Part shown: piece after piece, positions 1 through 7,130 of the stretch
How positions within the stretch are numbered: position 1 is the stretch's first letter
Layout: every line of letters begins with the position of its first letter
NCBI GenBank assembly: GCA_021797415.1
Contig: JAJZZT010000051.1
Coordinates: forward strand, 1-22,570
Direction: 5' to 3'
Source of the DNA: Bacillota bacterium
Lineage (GTDB): Bacteria > Bacillota > Bacilli > Alicyclobacillales > SLC66
Length of the DNA: 22,570 nt
The notes under the pieces: model-generated
The model's database searches: none
The model's input: the letters and a program-made list of their open reading frames with translations, nothing else
What the model was told of the DNA's origin: nothing
Program-made: the position numbers and the translations under genes

Positions 1-435
1 GCGATCCATGATGCCGCGCTGTTCCAGGACGCGGTTGGGGTACAGGAAACCGTCCGTCGTCACCAGATCGACCTTCGGCGAACCGGGCCCGCGCGCGAGC
101 AGCGCCTGGATGATGCGCGCCGTCGTGCTCTTGCCGACCGCCACGCTGCCGGCGATGCCGATGATGTAGGGCACTTTGTGGGCGGCCGTGCCGAGAAATA
201 CGTGCGTCGCCTCGAACAGTTGCTGCGCCGCCACCACGTAAAGGTGCAGCAGGCGGGCGAGCGGAAGATAGATCTGCGAGACCTCGACGAGCGACACCGG
301 CTCGTTCAGGCCGCGCAGTGCGGCGAGTTCCGTTTCTGACAGGACAAGCGTGGACGACTCACGAAGCGCCGCCCATTCCTCGCGACGGAAGTGTATGTAT
401 GGGGAGAATCTTCTGGCTGTCTGGCTTTCGTTCAT
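1..435 (-). CDS. coaA: Pantothenate kinase type I (CoaA), N-terminal part, runs off window
   Basis: Catalyses ATP-dependent phosphorylation of pantothenate, the first committed step of coenzyme A synthesis, in the cytoplasm. The reverse strand from the ATG at 435 gives 145 residues beginning [16 protein letters not shown] and ending [20 protein letters not shown], where the window ends. The Walker A motif GSVAVGKST (plus-strand positions about 121-150) and the following TTDGFLYPN segment are characteristic of bacterial type I pantothenate kinases of the P-loop/PRK family. About the first half of the usual ~310 residues is present. The site upstream of the ATG (GCAGGACAGG) is a weak ribosome binding site, but the N-terminal alignment to the family fits this start. 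The gene is divergent from the nucleotidyltransferase at 773. Identification rests on motifs I can read and is secure; the truncation is only the window edge. Confidence 0.93.
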   Translation of the reverse strand, partial: MNESQTARRFSPYIHFRREEWAALRESSTLVLSETELAALRGLNEPVSLVEVSQIYLPLARLLHLYVVAAQQLFEATHVFLGTAAHKVPYIIGIAGSVAVGKSTTARIIQALLARGPGSPKVDLVTTDGFLYPNRVLEQRGIMDR

Positions 436-772
436 CCTGTCCTGCGTCCCACCCCGTGACGTGCATGAGCGGCGCCGCGTGGTCGCCGCATCTGTACGAT
501 GCCACAGCCCTGGCGCAAACACAAGTGCCGGACTGTGCGGGACGCGGGCATTTCCCCCTTGATTAAGCGGTTCATCCCGATGCGGGCGCGTCGGATCGAT
601 CAGCGTGAGCCACGACAGGACGGTGACAGTTTTGTGTCGCGGCGATCGCCTTTTTGCGCCATTGGACTATCAGGATTAAGTTCCACTGGACACAAGGGAA
701 TCTATGTGTATTATGATTCTTGGAGGAATCTTATGGATTGTGGCGGTGCCAGAATCGGGGAGGAGAAGAAGG
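436..772. other. Divergent intergenic region between coaA and the nucleotidyltransferase gene
   Basis: No convincing gene lies here. Open frames exist on the plus strand but lack protein-like composition and ribosome binding sites. The only element I can support is the promoter listed at 687-717. I see no clear promoter for coaA on the minus strand. Confidence 0.5.
687..717 (+). promoter_or_regulatory. Putative sigma-A promoter for the nucleotidyltransferase/CDP-alcohol transferase pair
   Basis: TGGACA at 687-692 (5 of 6 to the -35 consensus) is followed after 16 bases by TATTAT (709-714), or after 19 bases by TATGAT (712-717). Transcription would start near 720-724. That is downstream of the ATG at 704, so it favours the GTG start at 773. 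Prediction from consensus only. Confidence 0.45.
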
Positions 773-1504
773 GTGAGTCCTGCACCGCATGCTGTGATTC
801 TGGCCGCAGGGATGTCGCGGCGACTGCGCCCGCTCACGGAGGAGCGTCCAAAGTGCCTGCTTCAGGTGGGCGCGCGCACCATACTGGATTGGCAATTGCA
901 CGCATTGTACGCGATCGGCGTCCGGAACGTGGCTGTCGTGGTCGGCTACAGAAGGGAGCAAATCAAGGAACATGTGTTGGCGCGCTGGTCTCATCTGAAC
1001 TTTTCTTTCATAGAAAATATTGACTATGAAACGACCAACACGCTGTTCTCTCTGGCGTATGCGCTGGCGGCGCTTCCGCAGGGGGATTTCTACTATCTGA
1101 ACGCCGACGTCGTCTTGCACCGCGAGTTGCTGGAGCGATTGCGCGTGCAACAGGACGGCGGATTTCTGGCCGTCGATCGCAGACAGTGCCGGGAGGAGGA
1201 GGTCAAGGTCCAGACAGTGGGAGACCGGATCGCCGCCATCGGCAAACACCTTCTTCCGTCCGCCTGTGCCGGTGAATTTGTGGGCGTTGCCAAGTTTTCC
1301 GGCGCCTTTGCGGCTGCGTTCCGGGAGAAAGTTGCCGCTCTGGCCGTTGCGGGGAACGAGATGCGGTACTTTGAGTGCGCGCTCGATGCGATGGCTGGAG
1401 AAGTCGCGATCACGCTCGTGGACATCACGGGCATTCCGTGCATTGAGGTGGACTTCATCGAGGATTATGAATTTGCGGTGCAGCATGTGGGCGCGCGACT
1501 GTAA
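773..1504 (+). CDS. Nucleotidyltransferase, sugar/alcohol-phosphate cytidylyltransferase-like
   Basis: Predicted NTP-transferase (GT-A-like fold) of 243 residues that would activate a phosphorylated sugar, polyol or choline-like alcohol with a nucleotide. Visible motifs: the N-terminal signature LAAGMSRRLRPLTEERPKCL (about residues 9-28) binding the NTP, NADVVL for the metal-binding aspartate, and a C-terminal EVDFIEDYEFA segment typical of LicC, IPCT and glucose-1-phosphate cytidylyltransferase relatives. I chose the GTG at 773 because GGGGAGGAG lies at 757-765 with good spacing and because the nucleotidyl-binding strand begins within 10 residues of it. An upstream ATG at 704 would add an uncharacteristic leader. 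The gene is followed after 23 bases by a CDP-alcohol phosphatidyltransferase, so CTP is the likely nucleotide. The exact substrate (inositol phosphate, glycerol phosphate, phosphocholine or other) cannot be read from sequence. Confidence 0.85.
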   Translation: MSPAPHAVILAAGMSRRLRPLTEERPKCLLQVGARTILDWQLHALYAIGVRNVAVVVGYRREQIKEHVLARWSHLNFSFIENIDYETTNTLFSLAYALAALPQGDFYYLNADVVLHRELLERLRVQQDGGFLAVDRRQCREEEVKVQTVGDRIAAIGKHLLPSACAGEFVGVAKFSGAFAAAFREKVAALAVAGNEMRYFECALDAMAGEVAITLVDITGIPCIEVDFIEDYEFAVQHVGARL

Positions 1505-1527
1505 GGCCATGGGGGAGTGGCGGACCG

Positions 1528-2274
1528 ATGACCGACTTTGCGGAGATTGACCGGGCGGCCAAACGGCCGGTCGATATCTGGACGAATTATTTTTATTACT
1601 GGTTTTCGCTGCGCTTTGTCTACCTGATCCGCAAGACGGGGATCACGCCCAACCAGGTCACGCTGATGTCATTTGCGTTGTTGCTGGCCGCGGCGGTGTG
1701 TTTCGCGGACGGAACGCGGGCGGCCATCCTCCTCGGGCTCGTCTTTCACCAGGCGTCGTTTGTGCTGGATTGCGCGGACGGGCAACTGGCGCGCTATAAA
1801 AAGTTGTTCACGCCTTTTGGCGCTTGGCTGGATCAGACGACAGACCGCGTCAAAGAGTTTCTGATCGTCTTTTCCCTCGCTGCCGGCTACGCAAGATGGC
1901 ATTTTGACATGGACGGCGTGTGGAAGCTCGCGCTGATAGCGCTTTTCGTCGTCTATCTCCTGGAATACTATGAACAGCAGCGCGGTCGTCTGAAGACGGA
2001 AGCGCCGGCTGATCTGCCGCTCGCGTTCACGGGAGCTCCTGCGGGCTCCGGCGCCGGGAATGTCCTGCGGTGGTTGCGGGCGGCGCGGCAGTACATTCCA
2101 TTTCGTGGTTTCACGATCGGCGAACAGTACTTTCTTGTCGGCGTTCTCCTGCTTTTCGCCGACGCCAAGACAGCGCTGGCGGCCGTTGCCTGGGTGGGAT
2201 TGGCGATGGCGGTGTACCATCCCTTTGCCACGCTCGCCAAGACCTATATCCATCGCGGCGGCAGGGTCGTCTGA
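1528..2274 (+). CDS. CDP-alcohol phosphatidyltransferase family membrane protein
   Basis: Integral membrane enzyme of 248 residues that transfers a phosphoalcohol from a CDP-linked donor to an alcohol acceptor. The complete family signature is present: D81-x2-D84-G85-x2-A88-R89-x8-G98-x3-D102-x3-D106, the metal- and CDP-binding residues. Hydrophobic segments lie near residues 46-58, 64-80, about 118-125, 135-147, 198-212 and 215-228. Start ATG 1528 has GGGGGAG at 1510-1516. Immediate co-orientation with the nucleotidyltransferase at 773 suggests the first gene makes the CDP-activated headgroup and this one attaches it, as in di-myo-inositol-phosphate, phosphatidylinositol-phosphate or phosphocholine-type pathways. 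It could also use CDP-diacylglycerol as donor. Product and acceptor remain unknown. Confidence 0.9.
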   Translation: MTDFAEIDRAAKRPVDIWTNYFYYWFSLRFVYLIRKTGITPNQVTLMSFALLLAAAVCFADGTRAAILLGLVFHQASFVLDCADGQLARYKKLFTPFGAWLDQTTDRVKEFLIVFSLAAGYARWHFDMDGVWKLALIALFVVYLLEYYEQQRGRLKTEAPADLPLAFTGAPAGSGAGNVLRWLRAARQYIPFRGFTIGEQYFLVGVLLLFADAKTALAAVAWVGLAMAVYHPFATLAKTYIHRGGRVV

Positions 2275-2342
2275 CGCCGTGCCTGCCCCGCGCGAACGGC
2301 TTGCGGATGGATTGTTTATGATGAATTTCCGCTTTGTGTGGC

Positions 2343-2371
2343 TTGGCCTCTTCTGGAATCAAGCGTATGAT
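2343..2371 (+). promoter_or_regulatory. Putative promoter upstream of the secreted transglutaminase-like gene
   Basis: TTGGCC (2343-2348, 4 of 6) and TATGAT (2366-2371, 5 of 6) are separated by exactly 17 bases. Transcripts would run through the inverted-repeat element at 2381-2462 into the gene at 2510, placing that hairpin in the 5' untranslated leader. Consensus match only. Confidence 0.4.
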
Positions 2372-2380
2372 AGATTCATG

Positions 2381-2462
2381 GAGCCTGTTCAAAAGGTGGG
2401 CAGGTAAGATGCGCGCAGTGCAATGTGCCGAGGAGTTCCGCCTACTTTTTGAACAACATCTC
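2381..2462. mobile_element. MITE-like inverted-repeat element (82 bp)
   Basis: The left arm TGTTCAAAAGGTGGGCAGG (2386-2404) and the reverse complement of the right arm, TGTTCAAAAAGTAGGCGGA, match at about 16 of 19 positions, around a core of about 35 bases. The outer ends read GAG...CTC. The same terminal sequence recurs near 13088-13117. Short non-coding DNA with terminal inverted repeats resembling transposase substrates fits a MITE or a solo IS-end pair. No transposase is encoded inside it, and I could not identify a target-site duplication confidently. Confidence 0.6.
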
Positions 2463-2509
2463 ATGGTTGATTCTTTGACGTGGAAGTAAATGCCGGTACA
2501 GGAGGCGCC

Positions 2510-4726
2510 ATGAAAACATACAGGTATGCCGCCGGATGCGCCGCCGTCCTATTGGCGTTCGCCGGTACGGGCATTCCTCTTGCGCGCGACGCGTATGCGG
2601 CGACTGTGCATAAAACCGGTCCGTCCATCATGCAAAAGCGCGAGATCAGCATCGACGGACAGACTCTTTATTCTCCTTACAGCTTTGTGTATGGCGATAC
2701 AACCTACATGCCCATCTGGTACGTGATATCGGCGCTGCGCCACCTGGGCGTCCAGAATTCGTGGAACGGGGCGCATATGCAGTGGCGCGTGGCGCTAAAA
2801 ACTGAATCTCCGCCGGTGCAGGCCAGCAGGCTCGCCGGAATCTACCTCGGCGGAGTGCGCGTCGAAAACATTCCGGCGTTGATTCGGCGCGATCCCGCAT
2901 CCGGCGTGAAAACCACCTTCATGCCCATCTGGTACGTCAGCCGGGTGCTGAAGACGGTGAACATCCACTCGTCGTGGGATGGGCGTGTATGGGATCTGGT
3001 CGAACAGGGACTGGCGGCAGGCGGTGCGTCCGCAAGCGCGGGAACGGCCGGGTCCGCATCGTCCGGCGGCCCTTCATCATCCACAACGACAGGGTCCGCA
3101 TCGTCCGGCGGCCCTGGCTCATCATCTACAACGACAGGGACAGGTGCGCAGGGCGGCGCAACTACATCAGGTTCATCGTCCGGCGGTCCTGGTTCATCGT
3201 CCACAACGACGGGATCCGCATCGTCCGGCAAAACGGCGGCATCGTCAGGCGGCTCGTCCGCATCCTGGACGCCGACCGCCATTGCGTCGCCGTCCATCGT
3301 TCAAAAAAACGGCCAGCTCACGATTGACGGACAGACGGTGCCGCAGATTTCCCTGCAAAACGCGGCGACAAACGATCAGGCGTGGTGGCGGCGGGCCAGT
3401 TCCGATTTTTATGTGTCCGTCCAGTCGAACAATCCGGCGACAGACACCGCGGGTACGCCGCTGCTGGCGGCCGCGCCGGGTCAATCGCTGTACCTGTTCG
3501 CATTTCGCAACACAGCGAGCGTGTCGACCGCTGGAACGAAATGGTTTGTCAACAGTCCCGACGCGACGGTCACGCCCGGTCGCGCAATCTGGACGAGCGG
3601 CAGAAACCAGACGGCCAAAGCGGATTTTTCCGCGACCCAACCGGGCATCTATACGGTGCAGGCCGAATATGCCGGAAAATACAGCGAACCGCTTGTCATC
3701 ACCGTCGGGTTCAACCAGTTGACCGCGTCGCCGTTTTCCGTGCCCGCCGCATTGACGGGCGTGCTGCCGCTGCCCGCCGGAGTGTCGTCCGCGCCCGCGC
3801 AGACGCAGTCCGGGATCACCTATTCTCCCACGCAGGCCGTGGGGGACTGGTTGCCCGTATCCGGATCGACGACGCTGAACATCACGAGCGTCACAGCGCT
3901 CCTGCTGCCGCAAAATGGCCAGGGCCAAACGGTGTGGGATTTCCGCCTGCCGGTCGTGAACGGACATTTCAGCGGCCTGTTGCGATCTCCGTTTTCCGGA
4001 CCGGTGCAGGTTGTATTGTTCCCCAATTACCTGCAGACATTGACGCGTATCGCCGACACAAGCGCGAACGGTTCTTTTTCTCTCCCGGTGCCGTCGAGTT
4101 CCTACGATGTCAACGTTTCCGGAACGCCGCCCGGGGTGCTGGCGCGCTCCCTGCTGCCCTCTTCGCAGGGCGACTACAACATGAGTCCCCGGTTTGCGAG
4201 CACGGCGGCCGTTCTGCTGGAAAATTCGCCTTCACTGCAGACGGCCATTCAGGCGATCAGCAATTATGCCAGTGAGGTGTTGCTCTACAATTCCAACGAG
4301 ATTCAAACCGGCGCAAACGGCTCGCTGCCCCATTACAAATACCAGTCGAACCTGGCCGCCTGGAACGCGGGAAGCGGCGTCTGCCAGGATTACGCGACCT
4401 TGGCGGAATCGCTGCTGCAGTCCGTCGGATTGCCCACTCAACTGCTCGGCGGCTACGCCAATCCGTCCTGGACGACATTGCCTGCCTCGGACAGCAATCC
4501 ACTGGATTCGCATGCGTGGATCCAGGTTTGGACAGGGTCCGGCTGGATGCCCATCGACCCGACGTGGGCCGACGCGGGTGCGGTATCGGTCAACGCCATG
4601 ATCACCAATCAGTTTTTCGGCAACACATCCGACTTTTTGCGCACGCATCTTGTGGAGCCGGCCCAGAGCTATTACCCGATGGCTTCCGGCAGAAAAGCGC
4701 CGCGCGTTTCTCCGGGGAAGTCGTGA
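2510..4726 (+). CDS. Secreted protein with stalk-like repeats, Ser/Gly/Thr linker and transglutaminase-like domain
   Basis: A 738-residue exported protein. The N-terminal signal peptide (residues about 1-31, ending RDAYAATVH) has an apparent AYA-A signal peptidase I site. Two repeats follow, each containing the motif MPIWYV (about residues 40-100 and 110-170) and ending in a W-N/D-G segment, resembling the copper-amine-oxidase-N/stalk-type repeats common in surface proteins of acidophilic Firmicutes. A Ser/Gly/Thr-rich linker spans about residues 173-255, then Ig-like beta segments, then a C-terminal transglutaminase-like (papain-fold) domain. Its putative triad is C625 in GVCQDYA, H668 in SHAWIQVW and D683 in DPTW. 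Such domains act as proteases, amidases or cross-linkers; activity is not deducible. Start ATG 2510 is preceded by ACAGGAGGCGCC. No anchor (LPXTG or C-terminal membrane helix) is visible. It lies alone between the MITE and the fix promoter. Confidence 0.85.
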   Translation: MKTYRYAAGCAAVLLAFAGTGIPLARDAYAATVHKTGPSIMQKREISIDGQTLYSPYSFVYGDTTYMPIWYVISALRHLGVQNSWNGAHMQWRVALKTESPPVQASRLAGIYLGGVRVENIPALIRRDPASGVKTTFMPIWYVSRVLKTVNIHSSWDGRVWDLVEQGLAAGGASASAGTAGSASSGGPSSSTTTGSASSGGPGSSSTTTGTGAQGGATTSGSSSGGPGSSSTTTGSASSGKTAASSGGSSASWTPTAIASPSIVQKNGQLTIDGQTVPQISLQNAATNDQAWWRRASSDFYVSVQSNNPATDTAGTPLLAAAPGQSLYLFAFRNTASVSTAGTKWFVNSPDATVTPGRAIWTSGRNQTAKADFSATQPGIYTVQAEYAGKYSEPLVITVGFNQLTASPFSVPAALTGVLPLPAGVSSAPAQTQSGITYSPTQAVGDWLPVSGSTTLNITSVTALLLPQNGQGQTVWDFRLPVVNGHFSGLLRSPFSGPVQVVLFPNYLQTLTRIADTSANGSFSLPVPSSSYDVNVSGTPPGVLARSLLPSSQGDYNMSPRFASTAAVLLENSPSLQTAIQAISNYASEVLLYNSNEIQTGANGSLPHYKYQSNLAAWNAGSGVCQDYATLAESLLQSVGLPTQLLGGYANPSWTTLPASDSNPLDSHAWIQVWTGSGWMPIDPTWADAGAVSVNAMITNQFFGNTSDFLRTHLVEPAQSYYPMASGRKAPRVSPGKS
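3050..3250 (+). repeat. Degenerate 42-bp coding repeats (Ser/Gly/Thr linker)
   Basis: Units beginning GGGTCCGCATCGTCCGGC recur at 3050 and 3092, exactly 42 bases apart. Diverged copies follow towards 3211, where GGATCCGCATCGTCCGGC appears. The repeats encode the ASSGGP..SSTTTGS-type linker at residues about 181-247 of the secreted protein, and are prone to length change by slippage. Confidence 0.75.
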
Positions 4727-4756
4727 TCAACCGGATGGATTTCAACCGGATGGATT
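4727..4756 (+). repeat. Perfect 15-bp tandem duplication before the fix operon
   Basis: TCAACCGGATGGATT occurs twice head to tail (4727-4741 and 4742-4756), starting on the base after the stop codon of the secreted protein and ending 25 bases upstream of the extended -10 of the fix operon. It could be a paired activator or repressor site or a simple slippage duplication. Confidence 0.7.
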
Positions 4757-4780
4757 TCATCACCGCAAAGGGGAGCGGAG

Positions 4781-4789
4781 TGTTATAAT
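4781..4789 (+). promoter_or_regulatory. Extended -10 promoter of the fixABCX operon
   Basis: TGTTATAAT (TG-N-TATAAT) is a perfect extended -10 element about 40 bases upstream of the fixA start. I see no good -35 hexamer at 17 bases, which fits an extended -10 promoter that may need an activator bound at the upstream 15-bp repeats. Confidence 0.6.
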
Positions 4790-4828
4790 GTTCACGGGGA
4801 TCCCCAGAAGCAGGAGAGGAGGGAGTTT

Positions 4829-5665
4829 GTGCTGCATATTGTTACATGCATCAAGCAGGTGCCGGACAGCAGGGAGATCCGCATCGATCCGAAGACGAAC
4901 ACGCTCATCAGGCAGGGTGTTCCCGCCATTGTCAATCATTTTGACCTGCACGGGGTTGAGGAGGCGCTGCGCATCAAGGATGAGCGCGGAGCGCGCGTGA
5001 CCGTCCTGTCGATGGGGCCGCCGTCCGCCGACAAGGCGATCAAGCAGTGCATCGCGATGGGTGCGGACGAAGGGGTGCTCGTGAGCGACCGGGCGTTTGC
5101 CGGAGCCGATACGCTCGCCACATCGTACGTGCTCGCGCTGGCCATCCGCAAGGCGGAGGATGAGTGGGGTCCGGTGGATCTCGTGTTCTGCGGGAAGCAG
5201 ACGCTGGACGGCGACACGGGCCAGGTGGGACCGGGCGTCGCGTGCCGGCTCGACATGGATCAGTTGACCTATGTTGAAGATTTTGAGTCGATCGATGAAA
5301 AGGCGCGGACGATCACGGTCAAACGCCATCTGGAAGACGGCGTGGAGCGCGTGCGGACATCCATGCCGGTTCTCGTCACGGCTCTTGCGGAGCTCAATAA
5401 GCCGCGTCGTGCGAGCCTTCCCGGATTGTTGCGGGCGGCGGAATACAAGCCGATCGTCTGGACGACAAACGATTTTCCGGACATCGACCGCTCGAAGATC
5501 GGCCTGCGCGGATCGCCGACGATCGTGTCCAAAACGTGGGTTCCGGAGCCGAAGCAGGTTCAGACCACGATGATTCCGCTGGATGGCGGAGCGGACGGAG
5601 CGGCGGCGCAACTGGTCGCTTCACTGTATCAGACGGACCTGCCCGCACGGTTGGGCTGGGCGTGA
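4829..5665 (+). CDS. fixA: Electron transfer flavoprotein beta subunit (FixA-type)
   Basis: The 278-residue beta subunit of a FixAB electron transfer flavoprotein. With FixB it carries electrons from NADH or dehydrogenases toward the quinone oxidoreductase FixC; in bifurcating FixABCX systems it also drives ferredoxin reduction. The N-terminus LHIVTCIKQVPDS (initiator GTG 4829), the segments GPPSADKAIKQCIAMGADEG and CGKQTLDGDTGQVGPGVA, and a C-terminal PLDGG region match ETF-beta proteins. The strong site AGGAGAGGAGGG lies just upstream of the start. It leads an operon fixA-fixB-fixC-fixX, all on the plus strand. The 340-base gap to fixB is unusual because these genes normally abut. Family assignment is secure; bifurcation is an inference from the complete fixABCX set. 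Confidence 0.95.
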   Translation: MLHIVTCIKQVPDSREIRIDPKTNTLIRQGVPAIVNHFDLHGVEEALRIKDERGARVTVLSMGPPSADKAIKQCIAMGADEGVLVSDRAFAGADTLATSYVLALAIRKAEDEWGPVDLVFCGKQTLDGDTGQVGPGVACRLDMDQLTYVEDFESIDEKARTITVKRHLEDGVERVRTSMPVLVTALAELNKPRRASLPGLLRAAEYKPIVWTTNDFPDIDRSKIGLRGSPTIVSKTWVPEPKQVQTTMIPLDGGADGAAAQLVASLYQTDLPARLGWA

Positions 5666-6005
5666 GTTGTCTCGTGCCACGGCGTTGGTGAAGCGGCCGG
5701 GGCGGAGCGACCGCGCAACAAAGAGACTGGAGTGGTGCGTTCAAGATTGTGAAACAGATTGCAATCTTGTCGCGGACCGCGATGGCGGCAAAGCGGATGA
5801 GCGTGCGTGAATATCCGCTCAGAATACCCAGTGGGAACGTCCTGTAAGTGAAACTGTGCACAAGCGCATGGGTGCTGGAAAGTGAAAGTGTGCACAAAAC
5901 GCCGCATTCATGGGTGAGTGCCTGGGCGGCGGATGATTTGGCTATGTGAATGGACGCGATGGGGAACGATCGGCAAATGACAGCGCATACACTCAGGAGG
6001 CGCTT
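5666..6005 (+). other. 340-bp spacer between fixA and fixB with inverted and direct repeats
   Basis: No gene with a ribosome binding site and protein-like composition is visible. It contains a perfect 8-bp inverted repeat CAAGATTG/CAATCTTG (5742-5749/5762-5769, 12-base loop). It also contains two direct copies of AAGTGAAA(C/G)TGTGCACAA (5846-5863 and 5880-5897, 17 of 18 identical, 34 bases apart). The strong site CAGGAGGCGCTT serves fixB at its end. Possible readings are the remnant of an insertion sequence end (IS21-family ends carry multiple short repeats and begin TG) or a regulatory site. Confidence 0.6.
5846..5897 (+). repeat. Pair of 18-bp direct repeats containing the palindrome TGTGCACA
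   Basis: AAGTGAAACTGTGCACAA and AAGTGAAAGTGTGCACAA differ at one base and are spaced 34 bases apart (a little over three helical turns). Each contains the 8-bp palindrome TGTGCACA. The first copy is preceded by TGT and the second by TGGA, so both begin TG-like, as IS21-family terminal repeats do. Confidence 0.65.
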
Positions 6006-7124
6006 ATGGCAGACGATACAGCGCGACAGCGCAGGAAACCGATGATCGGATTGCAGCCGGAAGGTGGGGCGGATTGGTCGCAGTACCGGGGCGTGATGGT
6101 GCTTGTCGAACAGAGGGACGGCGTTGCAAAGAAAGTCTCCTGGCAGTTGCTTGGGGAGTCACGCCGCCTGGCCGATACGTTGCAGGCTCCGCTGCAGGCC
6201 TTGGTGATCGGACATGATGTGCAGGAACTCGCTCAGGAGGCGGTGTACTATGGCGCCGACCGGGTCTATGTCTGCGATTCGCCCGAACTGCAGATGTATC
6301 GCACGCGGCCATACAGCCGGGTGTGCCTGCACGTGATCAGGGAGTACAAACCGGAGATTGTCCTGATGGGCGCCACGAATACGGGGCGGGATCTGGCGGG
6401 AGCAATCGCGACCCATCTTCCGACGGGACTCACGGCGGACTCGACGCAGTTGGATGTGGATGAAGAGCGTCTGCTGCAAGCGAGTCGCCCCGCATTTTCC
6501 GAGAAGATGCTGGCGACGATCCTGTGCAAGCAGTTCAAGCCGCAGATGGCCACCGTGCGGGCGGGGGTGTTTCAGGCGCTTCCGCGCGACACAACGCGCA
6601 GCGGGGAGATCATCCCGGTCGCGCCGCAGGTGGATGCAGAACAGATCGCGACGGAGGTTCTCGAATTCATCTCTTCGCGCGACGGCGTGAACTTGGAGGA
6701 CGCCGAGGTCATCGTGGCGGGCGGGCGCGGCATGGGCGGACCCGCGGGATTTTCCGTGCTGCAGGAATTGGCCGCCGCGCTCGGCGGAGTGGTCGGAGCT
6801 TCGCGCGCCGCTGTCGACCTGGGCTGGATCAGTCACAGCCATCAGGTGGGGCAGACGGGCACGACGGTCAGGCCCAAGCTGTACATTGCGGCCGGTATCT
6901 CGGGCGCTGTCCAGCACGTTGTGGGGATGCAGAATGCGGATTACATCGTGGCGATCAACCGCGACCCGCAGGCGCCCATCTTCAAGATCGCGAACTATGG
7001 CATCGTGGGCGACCTTTTTGAAGTGGTTCCCGCGCTCAGCAGGGCGGTTCGCGAGCACAGGCAGACCGGGAGCAAAGCGGAGTCCCCCGGCGCAGATTTG
7101 ACACTGGCCGGCGAACGGAGATGA
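6006..7124 (+). CDS. fixB: Electron transfer flavoprotein alpha subunit (FixB-type)
   Basis: The 372-residue ETF alpha subunit, which carries FAD in its C-terminal domain and partners FixA. Start ATG 6006 has CAGGAGG at 5994-6000. The N-terminal ETF domain covers about residues 28-200 ([11 protein letters not shown] onward). The C-terminal FAD-binding domain includes [57 protein letters not shown] and [20 protein letters not shown]. These are the hallmark ETF-alpha FAD motifs, with the R in ASRAAVD and the QTGTTV loop intact. It ends 6 bases before fixC. The extra N-terminal stretch of about 27 residues is slightly longer than in minimal ETF-alpha proteins, but FixB proteins often have such extensions. 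Confidence 0.95.
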   Translation: MADDTARQRRKPMIGLQPEGGADWSQYRGVMVLVEQRDGVAKKVSWQLLGESRRLADTLQAPLQALVIGHDVQELAQEAVYYGADRVYVCDSPELQMYRTRPYSRVCLHVIREYKPEIVLMGATNTGRDLAGAIATHLPTGLTADSTQLDVDEERLLQASRPAFSEKMLATILCKQFKPQMATVRAGVFQALPRDTTRSGEIIPVAPQVDAEQIATEVLEFISSRDGVNLEDAEVIVAGGRGMGGPAGFSVLQELAAALGGVVGASRAAVDLGWISHSHQVGQTGTTVRPKLYIAAGISGAVQHVVGMQNADYIVAINRDPQAPIFKIANYGIVGDLFEVVPALSRAVREHRQTGSKAESPGADLTLAGERR

Positions 7125-7130
7125 GATGCG

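Noticed and set aside
704..772. The ATG at 704 as the start of the nucleotidyltransferase.
   Set aside because: It falls inside or before the predicted transcription start, adds 23 residues not typical of the family, and the GTG at 773 has a much better ribosome binding site.
499..1023. A 174-codon plus-strand frame overlapping the nucleotidyltransferase.
   Set aside because: Different frame from the conserved enzyme; the translation has no recognisable motif and no good ribosome binding site.
3050..3250. Repeats as a possible CRISPR array.
   Set aside because: The 42-bp units are direct, without unique spacers, and continue a reading frame encoding a Ser/Gly/Thr linker.
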